59,856 nucleotides of DNA from Avanaerovorax sp964442135 (GTDB taxonomy: Bacteria > Bacillota > Clostridia > Peptostreptococcales > Anaerovoracaceae), in assembly GCA_964442135.1 (NCBI GenBank), contig CAYTYN010000004.1, positions 1 to 59,856 on the forward strand, read 5' to 3'. The translations under genes and the position numbers were made by a program. Shown in pieces: positions 26,201 to 33,491 of this stretch. Positions within the stretch are counted from its first letter, which is position 1. Every line of letters begins with the position of its first letter. A model generated the notes under the pieces. It worked only from the letters and a program-made list of their open reading frames with translations. It was not told the DNA's origin and ran no database searches.

Positions 26201-28090
26201 CCGAGGGATCTGGGCAGGCTGAGGGAGATATTCAGAGGAAAGGAGCTTTACTTCGTCGCGGGAGACGACGTGGTGGAAAACGCTTCCTGCTACAGACAGC
26301 CTCCGGTCAAGGATTCCATCCACTCCATGAACCACATAATCATCCAACGAAGCTGGGACGGGGACAGGATAGGATCCGGTGCGATGATGCCGTATCCTAT
26401 TACGGGCAATGTGATAAATCTTCGGCTGGAGGAGCACTTTGAGGACATAAGCTCCACCAGAATAAGAGAGAATATAGACTCAGGCCGTGATATATCCAAC
26501 CTGATAGATCCGGTGGCTCAGAACTACATATTCGACAACAGTCTGTATATGAGGGAGCCTGCCTATAAGCACGTTATGCAGGCGGGGGGCATATATCTTT
26601 CCAAGTTCACCACCGGAGATCCTTCTCCTTTGGTTGACTTGAAGCCGGCGCTGGAGGAGCAGGGATACGACCCGGACGCGGTCACCTCTTATCTGAAGAG
26701 GGACGACGTGAATATGATATACATAAGGGATGGGAAGAGAGACAACAGAGTGGTAGCTCTGGCAGCCGTGAACCGCCTGGACAGCATAGACCTGCTTTCC
26801 GCCTTCGGGGATCAGGACATTGCCGCATATATCAGAAAGATGGCTGCGGGAACCATAGCCGTCATAGGAGGCCTCTTCTTTACCGAGGAAAGCTCTATTT
26901 CCAACCTTGATCAGACTATACTGGTGGAAATGCTGTCGGAGCTTTTGGCCCGCGATTACACCTACGTGGTGTACCATCCGTGCCACAGGGCGGGACTTAG
27001 GGAGAAATCCGTCGAGGTGGTGAAAAGGCAGGGGTTCATCAACATTGCGCCGGAGGGGGCGGATCCCATATACGCCGTAAACGCCAGGTCGCCTGTGATC
27101 ATCTTTAAAAATGTGGATACTGTCATAAAGGAACCTCTGAGCAAGAGTAGGGCGGTGTTGTCCGCTGTGGAGGATGCTCACCAAAGGCTTTTAGCTGTGC
27201 TGAGACGTATCTATCCGGGTGAGCTTGTCATATCCTATAACGCGGGCATAATGTACTACAAGATAATTCACCTGCTTACGAAGAAAAATTCCGTGTCTCC
27301 TGCTCCCTACGAGAAGAAAATCTACGGTAAGTATATGGCAGTGCCTTTTGGCAAGCTTCTGGAAGGTTCCGCCGTACCCAACACGGTCACAAAATCTCTT
27401 CACACGGAGAAGTATTTCAACCGAGACGTAACAGGCTTTTCCATAGAGGAATCGGGATTTTACTCCACCATAGAAAATCAGATCCGCACCATTAAGTCCT
27501 TTAACAGACCGGTGATACTGGTAGACGACCTTTTGCACAAGGGCTACAGGATGAGGAGCATCGACCCTATCCTGAAGGAAATCGGAGTGGACGTCATAGA
27601 TACTGTAGTGGGTGTACAGACCGGCCGGGGCCGGGATCTGATGACGCTGAAGGAGAGAAACGTGGATAGCGCATATTTCCTTCCGAATCTTAAGTGCTGG
27701 ATAGATGAAAGCGATATCTATCCCTACATCGGAGGAGACGGCGTCAAGGAGACGGGCGTCGCCATAGCGGATCACGATTTCATTGCCTCCATGAACCTGA
27801 TTCTGCCTTTTGCCGTGCCGACCTTCCTGGGGGACGTGCCACGGGAGATATTCTACGACTTCTCCATGACCTGCCTGAAGAACGCCGAATCCATACTGAA
27901 AACTCTGGAGGAGGAATATCAGAGGGTATTCGAGAGAAAGCTCACCTTAAACAGGCTGGGAGAAGTGATCACCGATCCTAAGAACCCGAATATATCGGCT
28001 CACATAAGCATGGATCAGAACATGGCTCCGTCCACGTTCGTGGGGACGGATATAGAAAGACTGGTGAGGATAAAGAAATTGTTCGGATGA
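23282..28090 (+). CDS. Giant multidomain protein: YqeK-like HD, helical repeats, NadD-like, GNAT-like, PRTase-like
   Basis: A 1602-residue cytoplasmic protein with no signal or membrane segment. An HD phosphohydrolase-like domain lies at about 180-300, with His190, the pair His219-Asp220 (AAGHDIGKYG), His256, His261 and Asp282, in a layout like the Ap4A hydrolase YqeK. A long all-helical, HEAT-like stretch follows (about 385-890). A NadD-type nucleotidyltransferase domain runs about 895-1065: GTFDPFSLSHK has the usual (H/T)xGH changed to Ser910-Leu-Ser-His913, and ends with SSTRIRE. A GNAT-like segment (about 1100-1300) and a type I phosphoribosyltransferase motif VILVDDLLHKG (about 1410-1420) complete it. 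The start codon is 5 bases after the CYTH gene. The combination suggests nucleotide or dinucleotide metabolism; a specific function is not known to me. Confidence 0.8.
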   Translation: MKKTEKLKKVIEEALTEKLFLKQMKMSASEMRDFLKAGDLNRVLEELSDSTGENGRFIYREGLKALMPYLSKLSDPPQDGWLEDAYNYVLDKLFPTRRRGSDDETESPAKGRLFLLQTFKALHRYETDVLPFDPTIDMDFLTAAEVKANGYTEEYLNMKRLADTGYLYETMRIGTEITPYNTLGHIAGVHYVAMYLARQLAALKVPVDLALVSGAAAGHDIGKYGCSESEEKRVPYLHYYYTDMCFNRFDMPMIGHIAANHSTWDLELDNLSVESLLLIYADFRVKSRRDDMGREAVHFYSLDQSFDVILNKLDNVDSEKEHRYRRVYNKLKDFEDYAKDLGADVSLPDPPVKAPRLPQPSEKKDYALLRSDRVVEELKYLSIEHNINLMNKFYNQEAFADFMETARSEKQWKSLRTYVSIFGEYSTYMTEKQKLMTIRFLTELLVHRESDIRHQAGVVIGKIIARFNEEYRKEIPEGADLPRKEVTNGSVWRDLLGRILLPDHRLTAQHKIWLENSLRSIVFALFSECRDDQRTMYLDEMLAWYDRDDLTENSTVALLKMAMQIDSSFCTEEQRARFLAFAEKFISIPGSGINVAAASVISHFGGEAGRAGYIPELKRCLGYDPDSRLTKEELSEIYLDNLKAGTPWPVKIANIRLMLDNLMDSDEADQALHVATHLGNLVKVSETVAVRRRAGEALVSIMNKLPLSQRNEIAVEMGKGLEIGDYQFSNYIPDYLGVIMLHLPPRELDELILDLEKLLEANNGQVAAAVLHTFGIITENYRMYGDLFGHMETEKERLARKYRLVSLIIRGFANYNDVISQEALWTIGMNIFGSGRLSLEEKYDIFCHCGKRILTLYENRREGELEFFNNAAVLKHIYRFICEYELEVGEFAIEEIRRIAFFPGTFDPFSLSHKAIATEIRNKGYEVYLALDEFSWSKKTQPRLQRRKILSMSVSDEENIYPFPDDIPINIANPRDLGRLREIFRGKELYFVAGDDVVENASCYRQPPVKDSIHSMNHIIIQRSWDGDRIGSGAMMPYPITGNVINLRLEEHFEDISSTRIRENIDSGRDISNLIDPVAQNYIFDNSLYMREPAYKHVMQAGGIYLSKFTTGDPSPLVDLKPALEEQGYDPDAVTSYLKRDDVNMIYIRDGKRDNRVVALAAVNRLDSIDLLSAFGDQDIAAYIRKMAAGTIAVIGGLFFTEESSISNLDQTILVEMLSELLARDYTYVVYHPCHRAGLREKSVEVVKRQGFINIAPEGADPIYAVNARSPVIIFKNVDTVIKEPLSKSRAVLSAVEDAHQRLLAVLRRIYPGELVISYNAGIMYYKIIHLLTKKNSVSPAPYEKKIYGKYMAVPFGKLLEGSAVPNTVTKSLHTEKYFNRDVTGFSIEESGFYSTIENQIRTIKSFNRPVILVDDLLHKGYRMRSIDPILKEIGVDVIDTVVGVQTGRGRDLMTLKERNVDSAYFLPNLKCWIDESDIYPYIGGDGVKETGVAIADHDFIASMNLILPFAVPTFLGDVPREIFYDFSMTCLKNAESILKTLEEEYQRVFERKLTLNRLGEVITDPKNPNISAHISMDQNMAPSTFVGTDIERLVRIKKLFG

Positions 28091-28099
28091 GGAAAGACG

Positions 28100-29107
28100 A
28101 TGGGCAGTGTAAAATCAAGAGAAACAGAATACAGGCGCATATGGGAGCTGTGCCCGGGAGCTGACAGGCTGGTTCTGCCTCCCGGCTCTCCTTTTGAGGA
28201 TATGGGTTTGAAAAGGCCGGGGTACTCGGTGAATATAATCGCCTTAGGCGATGTGGGAGCGACCCTCCTCTCAGGACTTAGACTTCTGGGCGGTGAAGTC
28301 CTGGAGTCCATCGGCATTTACGACATGAACCAAAGAGTGATAAGCCGCTACGAGATGGAGATGAACCAGGTCGGCTGGCCCTTCGGAGACCATCCTCTTC
28401 CATCGGTCAGGGGCATAACCGAAGACCGGATTTTCCAGTGCGACATGGTAGTATTCTGCGCCAGTAAAGGCGTTCCGCCGGTAGGAGAAGGCGGAGACGT
28501 GAGAATGGCTCAGCTGGAGGCTAACAGGAAAATCGCTTCCTATTACGGCTCTCTGGCAGGGAAAAAATCGTTTAAAGGCATATTCGCCGTCGTATCAGAC
28601 CCGGTGGATCCTCTGTGCAAGGAGGTACTCCTATCGTCGGGTCTATATCCTTCTCAGGTACGTGGATATGGTCTGGGAGTCATGAACAAGAGGGCGGAAT
28701 ACTTTGCCCGCAGGGATGACAGGTTTTCTTCCTACCTCAAAGACGGAAGAGCCTACGGGCCTCACGGGGAGGATCTGGTAATAGCTAACAGCATTACCGA
28801 TTACGACGATCACATATCCGTAATGCTGACAGAGCTTACGGTAAAGGCGAACATGGAGGTCCGCAGTCTGGGATATAAGCCCTATATTGCTCCCGCCATT
28901 TCGTCGGGGGCAATATCCCTTCTTCTAACCCTGGAAGGAAAGTGGAATTACAGCTCCATATACCTGGGGGACGGGAATTCGGGAGCCTTCCTGGGGATTA
29001 AAAACCGACTGACGCCGGACGGAGCCCTGGCAGAGGATATTCCCCTGCCCCACATGCTCTACCGCCGGGTGGAGCGGGCATATGAAAACCTGAAGGAGAT
29101 CCTGTGA
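28100..29107 (+). CDS. Lactate/malate dehydrogenase-like protein
   Basis: A 335-residue protein with the L-lactate/malate dehydrogenase fold. A Rossmann start is seen in VNIIALGDVGATLLSGLRLLG (about 44-64), the SDPVDPLCKEVLLSSGLYPSQVRGYG block mirrors the TNPVDVxT...SG..VIG motif of LDH, and GPHGEDLV carries the likely catalytic His. It is divergent from standard LDH, with an extra N-terminal 40 residues, so the substrate is probably not plain pyruvate. It starts 9 bases after the giant gene and is clearly in the same operon. Confidence 0.75.
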   Translation: MGSVKSRETEYRRIWELCPGADRLVLPPGSPFEDMGLKRPGYSVNIIALGDVGATLLSGLRLLGGEVLESIGIYDMNQRVISRYEMEMNQVGWPFGDHPLPSVRGITEDRIFQCDMVVFCASKGVPPVGEGGDVRMAQLEANRKIASYYGSLAGKKSFKGIFAVVSDPVDPLCKEVLLSSGLYPSQVRGYGLGVMNKRAEYFARRDDRFSSYLKDGRAYGPHGEDLVIANSITDYDDHISVMLTELTVKANMEVRSLGYKPYIAPAISSGAISLLLTLEGKWNYSSIYLGDGNSGAFLGIKNRLTPDGALAEDIPLPHMLYRRVERAYENLKEIL

Positions 29108-29120
29108 GGAAGGTGAGGCA

Positions 29121-30221
29121 ATGAAAACATATGTATTGAGACTTTCGGCATCACCCTCCGGCGGGAGAATGAGCGCCGTATTGGATAACGCCTTGTCCCG
29201 GGCGGACGATCTTGACGGGATCGAATACATAACTGAGGCAAAGAGCTTCATCTCCTTTTCGGAAAGGGGACTGCTCAGAGGCAGCAGGGTGATCTTCGCT
29301 GTGGAGACAGATGAAAGCGGTATAAGCATAGACGCCTGCCGCATACTTCGCTATCTCAGACTGAGCTGTCTGACGCCGGACGAGTCCCGAGGGCGGCCTT
29401 TAGACGGCGCTGTGGGAGGAGTAATCATCGACGGCAGAAGCGACCTTTTTACCAAGGATCTGGGAAGGCGGCTGGTTTTTACGTCTAACCAGGCCGGGTG
29501 CATATTTCCCGGGAAGCCCCTCGTAGAGGCTACGGCTGACCTGAAAAATTTCCGCGTCCGCAGCGGCGTGTGGGATACAGATCTTGAAGGCGCCTATGCC
29601 TTGTCGGTTATCGAGCTGGTGGAGAAGGTGAGAGGCTTTTCCATGCCCGTACAGGAGAAGCCCACCGTATTCACAGTCCATGCCGGTAACGTGAAGACGT
29701 CCAACAGTTTGGCTCTGTGGGACATGACGGCCTCCCGTTTAGAAGGTCTTGCCGAAACAGAGATCATATCCATACGAAACGGACAGCTGTGGGACTGTCG
29801 GGGATGCAAGTATGATGAATGTCTTCACTTCGGTGAAAAGGGCGACTGCTTCTATGGCGGGGTAATTGTGGAAAAGGTCTATCCTGCCATGCTGAAAAGC
29901 GACGTGCTGGTTCTGGTGTGCCCCAACTACAACGATTCGGTCAGCGCCAACATGATGGCTTTCATCAACCGGCTGACATCCCTTTTCAGGGCTCACGATT
30001 TCAGCCGGAAGCGAGTATACGCTGTGATCGTATCCGGATACAGCGGCGGCGATATCGTGGCGCAGCAGATCATAGGAGCCTTAAACATGAATAAAAAACT
30101 CATACTGCCCGCCCAATTCGCACTTATGGCTACAGCAAATAATCCCGGAGAGGCTGTGAGCCTTCCGGGGATTGAAGAAAGCATCGGCAAGTTCGCCCGA
30201 AGGATAATCTCACCGGTATAA
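29121..30221 (+). CDS. Flavodoxin-fold oxidoreductase with Cys cluster (iron-sulfur flavoprotein-like)
   Basis: A 366-residue protein. The C-terminal half (about 185-360) is a flavodoxin/NADPH-dependent FMN reductase fold: VFTVHAGNVKTSNSLALWDM for the phosphate loop, then a cysteine cluster Cys226-x2-Cys229-x4-Cys234-x8-Cys243, then VLVCPNYNDSVSANMMAFINRL. The cysteines resemble the compact cluster of iron-sulfur flavoproteins. The N-terminal half looks like a second, degenerate alpha/beta domain of the same general kind. It probably transfers electrons through FMN and a cluster. It is the last gene of the operon and converges on the OYE-like gene 27 bases away. Confidence 0.72.
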   Translation: MKTYVLRLSASPSGGRMSAVLDNALSRADDLDGIEYITEAKSFISFSERGLLRGSRVIFAVETDESGISIDACRILRYLRLSCLTPDESRGRPLDGAVGGVIIDGRSDLFTKDLGRRLVFTSNQAGCIFPGKPLVEATADLKNFRVRSGVWDTDLEGAYALSVIELVEKVRGFSMPVQEKPTVFTVHAGNVKTSNSLALWDMTASRLEGLAETEIISIRNGQLWDCRGCKYDECLHFGEKGDCFYGGVIVEKVYPAMLKSDVLVLVCPNYNDSVSANMMAFINRLTSLFRAHDFSRKRVYAVIVSGYSGGDIVAQQIIGALNMNKKLILPAQFALMATANNPGEAVSLPGIEESIGKFARRIISPV

Positions 30222-30248
30222 TTTGGTCATACGCCCTGCACACCCTTA

Positions 30249-32177
30249 TTAAAGAGCAAGTCCTGCCTCAAAGCCTTCTCTGGTAGCGTCTGATACTCTT
30301 CTTGCCTTTACGGCGTCGCCGACGACCTTAACGTCCATGCCTGATGCTGAAAGCTCCTCTTCAAGAGGATTGTTAGCCCTGTATCCTACGGCCAGCACAA
30401 TGGTATCGGCAGAAACACTATGCTCTGCCCCTTCTTCATCCTTATATCGAACCATATCCTCCGATACCTCACAGACGGTGGAATTGGTGAGCAGCGCTAC
30501 TTTACGCTTCTCGAGACAATCTGTCAGGTGCCACTTAATGGCGATGGCGGCATCGGAAGCGATCTCGTCGACCATTTCAATTACGGTTACCTTGCGAAGC
30601 ATCTGGGCGAGGAAATGGGCTGTTTCAGCGCCTACCTGTCCGCCACCTATGACAACGCACTTCTGTCCGGGCTTTACACGCCCCTCCAGAATGTCTTTCG
30701 CGTAGCATACATTCTTATTTCCTGCAAGTCCGGGGATCGGAGGTGTTATCGGATTGGAACCTGTTGCCAGGATTACCGCGTCCGCACCGCTCTCTTTCAG
30801 CATATCTGCCGTGGCTTCCGTATTGAATTTTATCTGCACGCCCAATTTCTTGCACCGGGCAGTAAGCCAGACGATGAAATCGGTGATTTCGCCCTTACAT
30901 GGAGGGAATGACGCGGTGTAGAAATTTCCTCCCACGTGATCCGACTTTTCATAGACGGTGACGTTATGACCTCTCTCCGCCGCTGTTATCGCCCCATAAA
31001 GGCCGGCAGGTCCTGCTCCCACTACAGCTATATTCTTCGCTACGTCTGATTTCTCAACGGCTCCCTTATATTCGTTACCCAGCATGGGATTCAATACGCA
31101 GGTGATAGGATTATCGTTAAACAGAACTCCGATACATCCGTCATTGCATCCGATACATCTGCGGATATCTGAAAACGCCTTTTCTTTTGCTTTGTTCGGA
31201 AGAGCCGGATCTGCCAGAGATGCCCGTCCCATGGCTACCAGGTCGCACTTTCCGGTGGCTATCAATTCGTCCGCAAGGAACGGGTCGTTTACTCTCGATA
31301 CGAGAATGACAGGAATATTTACCGCTTCCTTTATTGCCTTTCCCCAGTCTGCGAACCATCCGTGACTGCTGAAATTGCCCGCAACGTTCAGGTCCACTGA
31401 GAGATAGGTTCCGATGGACGAATGAATCATATCAATTCCTACATCCTCCATCATTCTGGCAATTGCCTTTGTGTCCTCGATGGTAAGGCCGCCTTCCACG
31501 AACTCATCGGCGGAAATACGCATGTCAATTATAAAATCGTCGCCGCATTTTTTACGGATATCCCGGACTATTTCTCTTGCGAAACGGGTTCTGTTCCAAA
31601 AGTTCCCGCCGTATTCATCTATGCGCTTGTTGGAATACGGAGAGAAGAACTGGGCTATCAGATAACCGTGAGCCGCATGGATCTCCACGCCGTCAAAACC
31701 GCACTTCTTAGCCCTTAAGGCGGTGTCGCCGTATTTGGAGACCATTTCCTTTACCTCCTCGGTGGTAAAGGGAACAGGGATTTCGTCTCCGAAAGGACAC
31801 ATAATAGGACTGGATGAACGGGCTGTAAGTCCCGGTATGGCGCCGCTGTTGGTCTGTCTGCCGCAGTGATAAATCTGGGCGAGAATAGTCGCTCCGTATT
31901 TGTGCACACGCTTTGGCAGCTCCGAGTGACCCGGAATCTGGCCGTCATTCCACAGGCCTGCCGTACACCTGAAGCCATGACCTTCGGGAGAAACATTGTA
32001 GTCTTCCGTGATAATCAGACCCCATCCGCCTTTGGCTTTTTCTTCATGGTAGGCGATGTACCTTTCCGTCGCCGTGCCGTCTTCGTTGCAAAAATCCGTA
32101 ACCATCGCCGGAACAACGAAACGATTCTTAAAGGTCTTCCCCCTTACTGTTATCGGCGAAAAAACATGATCAAACAT
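30249..32177 (-). CDS. NADH:flavin oxidoreductase, Old Yellow Enzyme / 2,4-dienoyl-CoA reductase type
   Basis: A 642-residue enzyme with an FMN TIM barrel (1-330), a [4Fe-4S] site made by Cys341, Cys344, Cys348 and Cys360, and a C-terminal FAD/NAD(P) domain with GAGPAG at 387-392 and GGGQVGAE near 510. It should reduce activated C=C bonds of enoates, in the manner of 2,4-dienoyl-CoA reductase, clostridial 2-enoate reductases or the bile acid enzyme BaiCD; the substrate cannot be decided. The ATG follows AAAGGAGAGG. It lies divergent from an AraC-family gene with paired repeats between them, so that regulator probably controls it. Confidence 0.92.
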   Translation of the reverse strand: MFDHVFSPITVRGKTFKNRFVVPAMVTDFCNEDGTATERYIAYHEEKAKGGWGLIITEDYNVSPEGHGFRCTAGLWNDGQIPGHSELPKRVHKYGATILAQIYHCGRQTNSGAIPGLTARSSSPIMCPFGDEIPVPFTTEEVKEMVSKYGDTALRAKKCGFDGVEIHAAHGYLIAQFFSPYSNKRIDEYGGNFWNRTRFAREIVRDIRKKCGDDFIIDMRISADEFVEGGLTIEDTKAIARMMEDVGIDMIHSSIGTYLSVDLNVAGNFSSHGWFADWGKAIKEAVNIPVILVSRVNDPFLADELIATGKCDLVAMGRASLADPALPNKAKEKAFSDIRRCIGCNDGCIGVLFNDNPITCVLNPMLGNEYKGAVEKSDVAKNIAVVGAGPAGLYGAITAAERGHNVTVYEKSDHVGGNFYTASFPPCKGEITDFIVWLTARCKKLGVQIKFNTEATADMLKESGADAVILATGSNPITPPIPGLAGNKNVCYAKDILEGRVKPGQKCVVIGGGQVGAETAHFLAQMLRKVTVIEMVDEIASDAAIAIKWHLTDCLEKRKVALLTNSTVCEVSEDMVRYKDEEGAEHSVSADTIVLAVGYRANNPLEEELSASGMDVKVVGDAVKARRVSDATREGFEAGLAL

Positions 32178-32266
32178 AATGCACCTCTCCTTTCTCTAAC
32201 ATTACACTCATTACACTGCCTCCTCCCCGGCCTGATACCGGCCCGGCGGCGGTATCCGCCAATCTG

Positions 32267-32295
32267 ATTATACTATCGATGATGTTTTACAAATA
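32267..32295 (-). promoter_or_regulatory. Promoter of the OYE-type reductase (weak -35)
   Basis: On the minus strand a perfect TATAAT (32267-32272) lacks a good -35; the best candidate is TATTTG 17 bases upstream. The repeat and palindrome at 32317-32341 would sit around -57 to -81, the usual place for an activator. Confidence 0.55.
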
Positions 32296-32316
32296 TTTGT
32301 TATTATCAAAAAAATA

Positions 32317-32341
32317 TTGGACAATCTTGTCAATCAAGATT
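32317..32341. promoter_or_regulatory. Candidate regulator site 1 and palindrome
   Basis: TTGGACAATCTTGT (32317-32330) recurs with one change at 32381-32394. It overlaps a perfect inverted repeat AATCTTG-tcaat-CAAGATT (32323-32341). This is likely an AraC-family or other regulator site for the divergent promoters. Confidence 0.55.
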
Positions 32342-32351
32342 AAACTATTTA

Positions 32352-32381
32352 TTGGAAAATCAGGTCTTTATCTGTTATAAT
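32352..32381 (+). promoter_or_regulatory. Promoter of the AraC-family regulator
   Basis: TTGGAA (32352-32357), an 18-base spacer and TATAAT (32376-32381). Site 2 begins on the last base of the -10. Confidence 0.6.
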
Positions 32382-32394
32382 TGGACTATCTTGT
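32381..32394. promoter_or_regulatory. Candidate regulator site 2 over the araC-like start
   Basis: TTGGACTATCTTGT is a 13/14 direct repeat of site 1, 64 bp away (about six helical turns). It covers the predicted transcription start, as expected for autorepression. Confidence 0.5.
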
Positions 32395-32449
32395 ATTTTT
32401 ATTGATACTTTTTGGTGAAGAGAAGATAAATTGTTACGGGGGGATTATA

Positions 32450-33304
32450 TTGAGGTCGCAGTACCAAAATCCGAAAAGGGATTTTAGCCGGAGAACGCCT
32501 GAGATTGCATCGATGGTACATATTGAAACGAGGCGGAACCCTGAATGGAGCTTTCCTCTTCATGTCCATGAGAATGAATTGGAATTTTCCCTGATATTGG
32601 ATGGAAAGGGGCATCTGTATTACGACAAGGAGTTTTTTTCCATTCAGTCAGGGGATCTGATCATAAAACAGACAGGTGTGCTGCATGCAGAGAAAACAGA
32701 TCCCTCCCAGCCTCTGGAACAGATCTGCGTTACCGTTTCCCCTTCCGACGGGGAGGATTACGGCTTCCTTCTGAATCAGCCTGCGCCGCCTGTAATCCTT
32801 ACGAAATCGTTATTCCCCCTGCTTCGGGAGCAGCTGCTGTTTTTACTGGATCACTATCAGGATGAGGACAGTGAGGACAGAGAAGCGGCTCACCTGGTTT
32901 GGCTCTCCGCTCTTTCCCTTATCGAGGCGCTTCTCTCAAAGGAATCGGGCAGGAGAGAAAAGGCTTCGGAACCATCGGAGATCACTCCTGTTATCGAATA
33001 TATAGATAATAACTTCAATAAAAGCCTGTCATTGCAGAGCTTGGCAGAGAATTTCTTCATGTCGTCAGGGTATCTTTCAAAACAATTTAAAAAAGCTACC
33101 GGTTATTCGGTCAGTCAATACATCATCAACCGCCGAATGGGCGAAGCTGAAAGACTGCTGCTGTTCGAAGATAAGTCCGTAAAAGAGATTGCATTGAAAT
33201 GCGGGTTTAAGGATATTACATATTTCTATAGAACCTTTAAAAAATATACGAGATGTACGCCGTTGGATTTTCGAAAGAGCATAGTTCAAAAATCTGACCG
33301 GTGA
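32450..33304 (+). CDS. AraC-family transcriptional regulator with cupin sensor
   Basis: A 284-residue regulator. The N-terminus is a cupin-type ligand domain (FPLHVHENELEFSLILDGKGHLYYD). The C-terminal 100 residues hold two helix-turn-helix motifs, the first in LAENFFMSSGYLSKQFKKATGYS and the second in VKEIALKCGFKDITYFYRTFKKYTRCTPLDFR. I prefer the TTG at 32450, preceded by GGGGGG, because the longer frame starts within the -10 box at 32381. It is divergent from the OYE-type reductase and most likely regulates it in response to that enzyme's substrate. Confidence 0.88.
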   Translation: MRSQYQNPKRDFSRRTPEIASMVHIETRRNPEWSFPLHVHENELEFSLILDGKGHLYYDKEFFSIQSGDLIIKQTGVLHAEKTDPSQPLEQICVTVSPSDGEDYGFLLNQPAPPVILTKSLFPLLREQLLFLLDHYQDEDSEDREAAHLVWLSALSLIEALLSKESGRREKASEPSEITPVIEYIDNNFNKSLSLQSLAENFFMSSGYLSKQFKKATGYSVSQYIINRRMGEAERLLLFEDKSVKEIALKCGFKDITYFYRTFKKYTRCTPLDFRKSIVQKSDR

Positions 33305-33390
33305 TTTATGATAAGGGGGAGTGAAAAGGCAGCTTCCCTTTTAACTTCACTTTTTACACCTGCTTCACACACCAATTTTACCTGTTTTTC

Positions 33391-33419
33391 TTTACTTTAG
33401 GCGTGTATAAGTATATAAT
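33391..33419 (+). promoter_or_regulatory. Promoter of the tig-clpP-clpX genes
   Basis: TTTACT (33391-33396), 17 bases, TATAAT (33414-33419). No CIRCE element or CtsR heptad repeat is visible in the 187-base intergenic region; only a small GCCC/GGGC hairpin lies in the leader. Confidence 0.6.
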
Positions 33420-33491
33420 AATATCTATTCGTGCCCTATTTTAAGGGCATATTTCAGAAACCCATATTCGATCTAGGAGGATCTATTTTTA

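Noticed and set aside
33305..33491. Heat-shock operators (CIRCE or CtsR box) before tig-clpP-clpX
   Set aside because: I searched by eye for the CIRCE inverted repeat and the CtsR heptads and saw neither; only a sigma-A-type promoter and a small hairpin are present.
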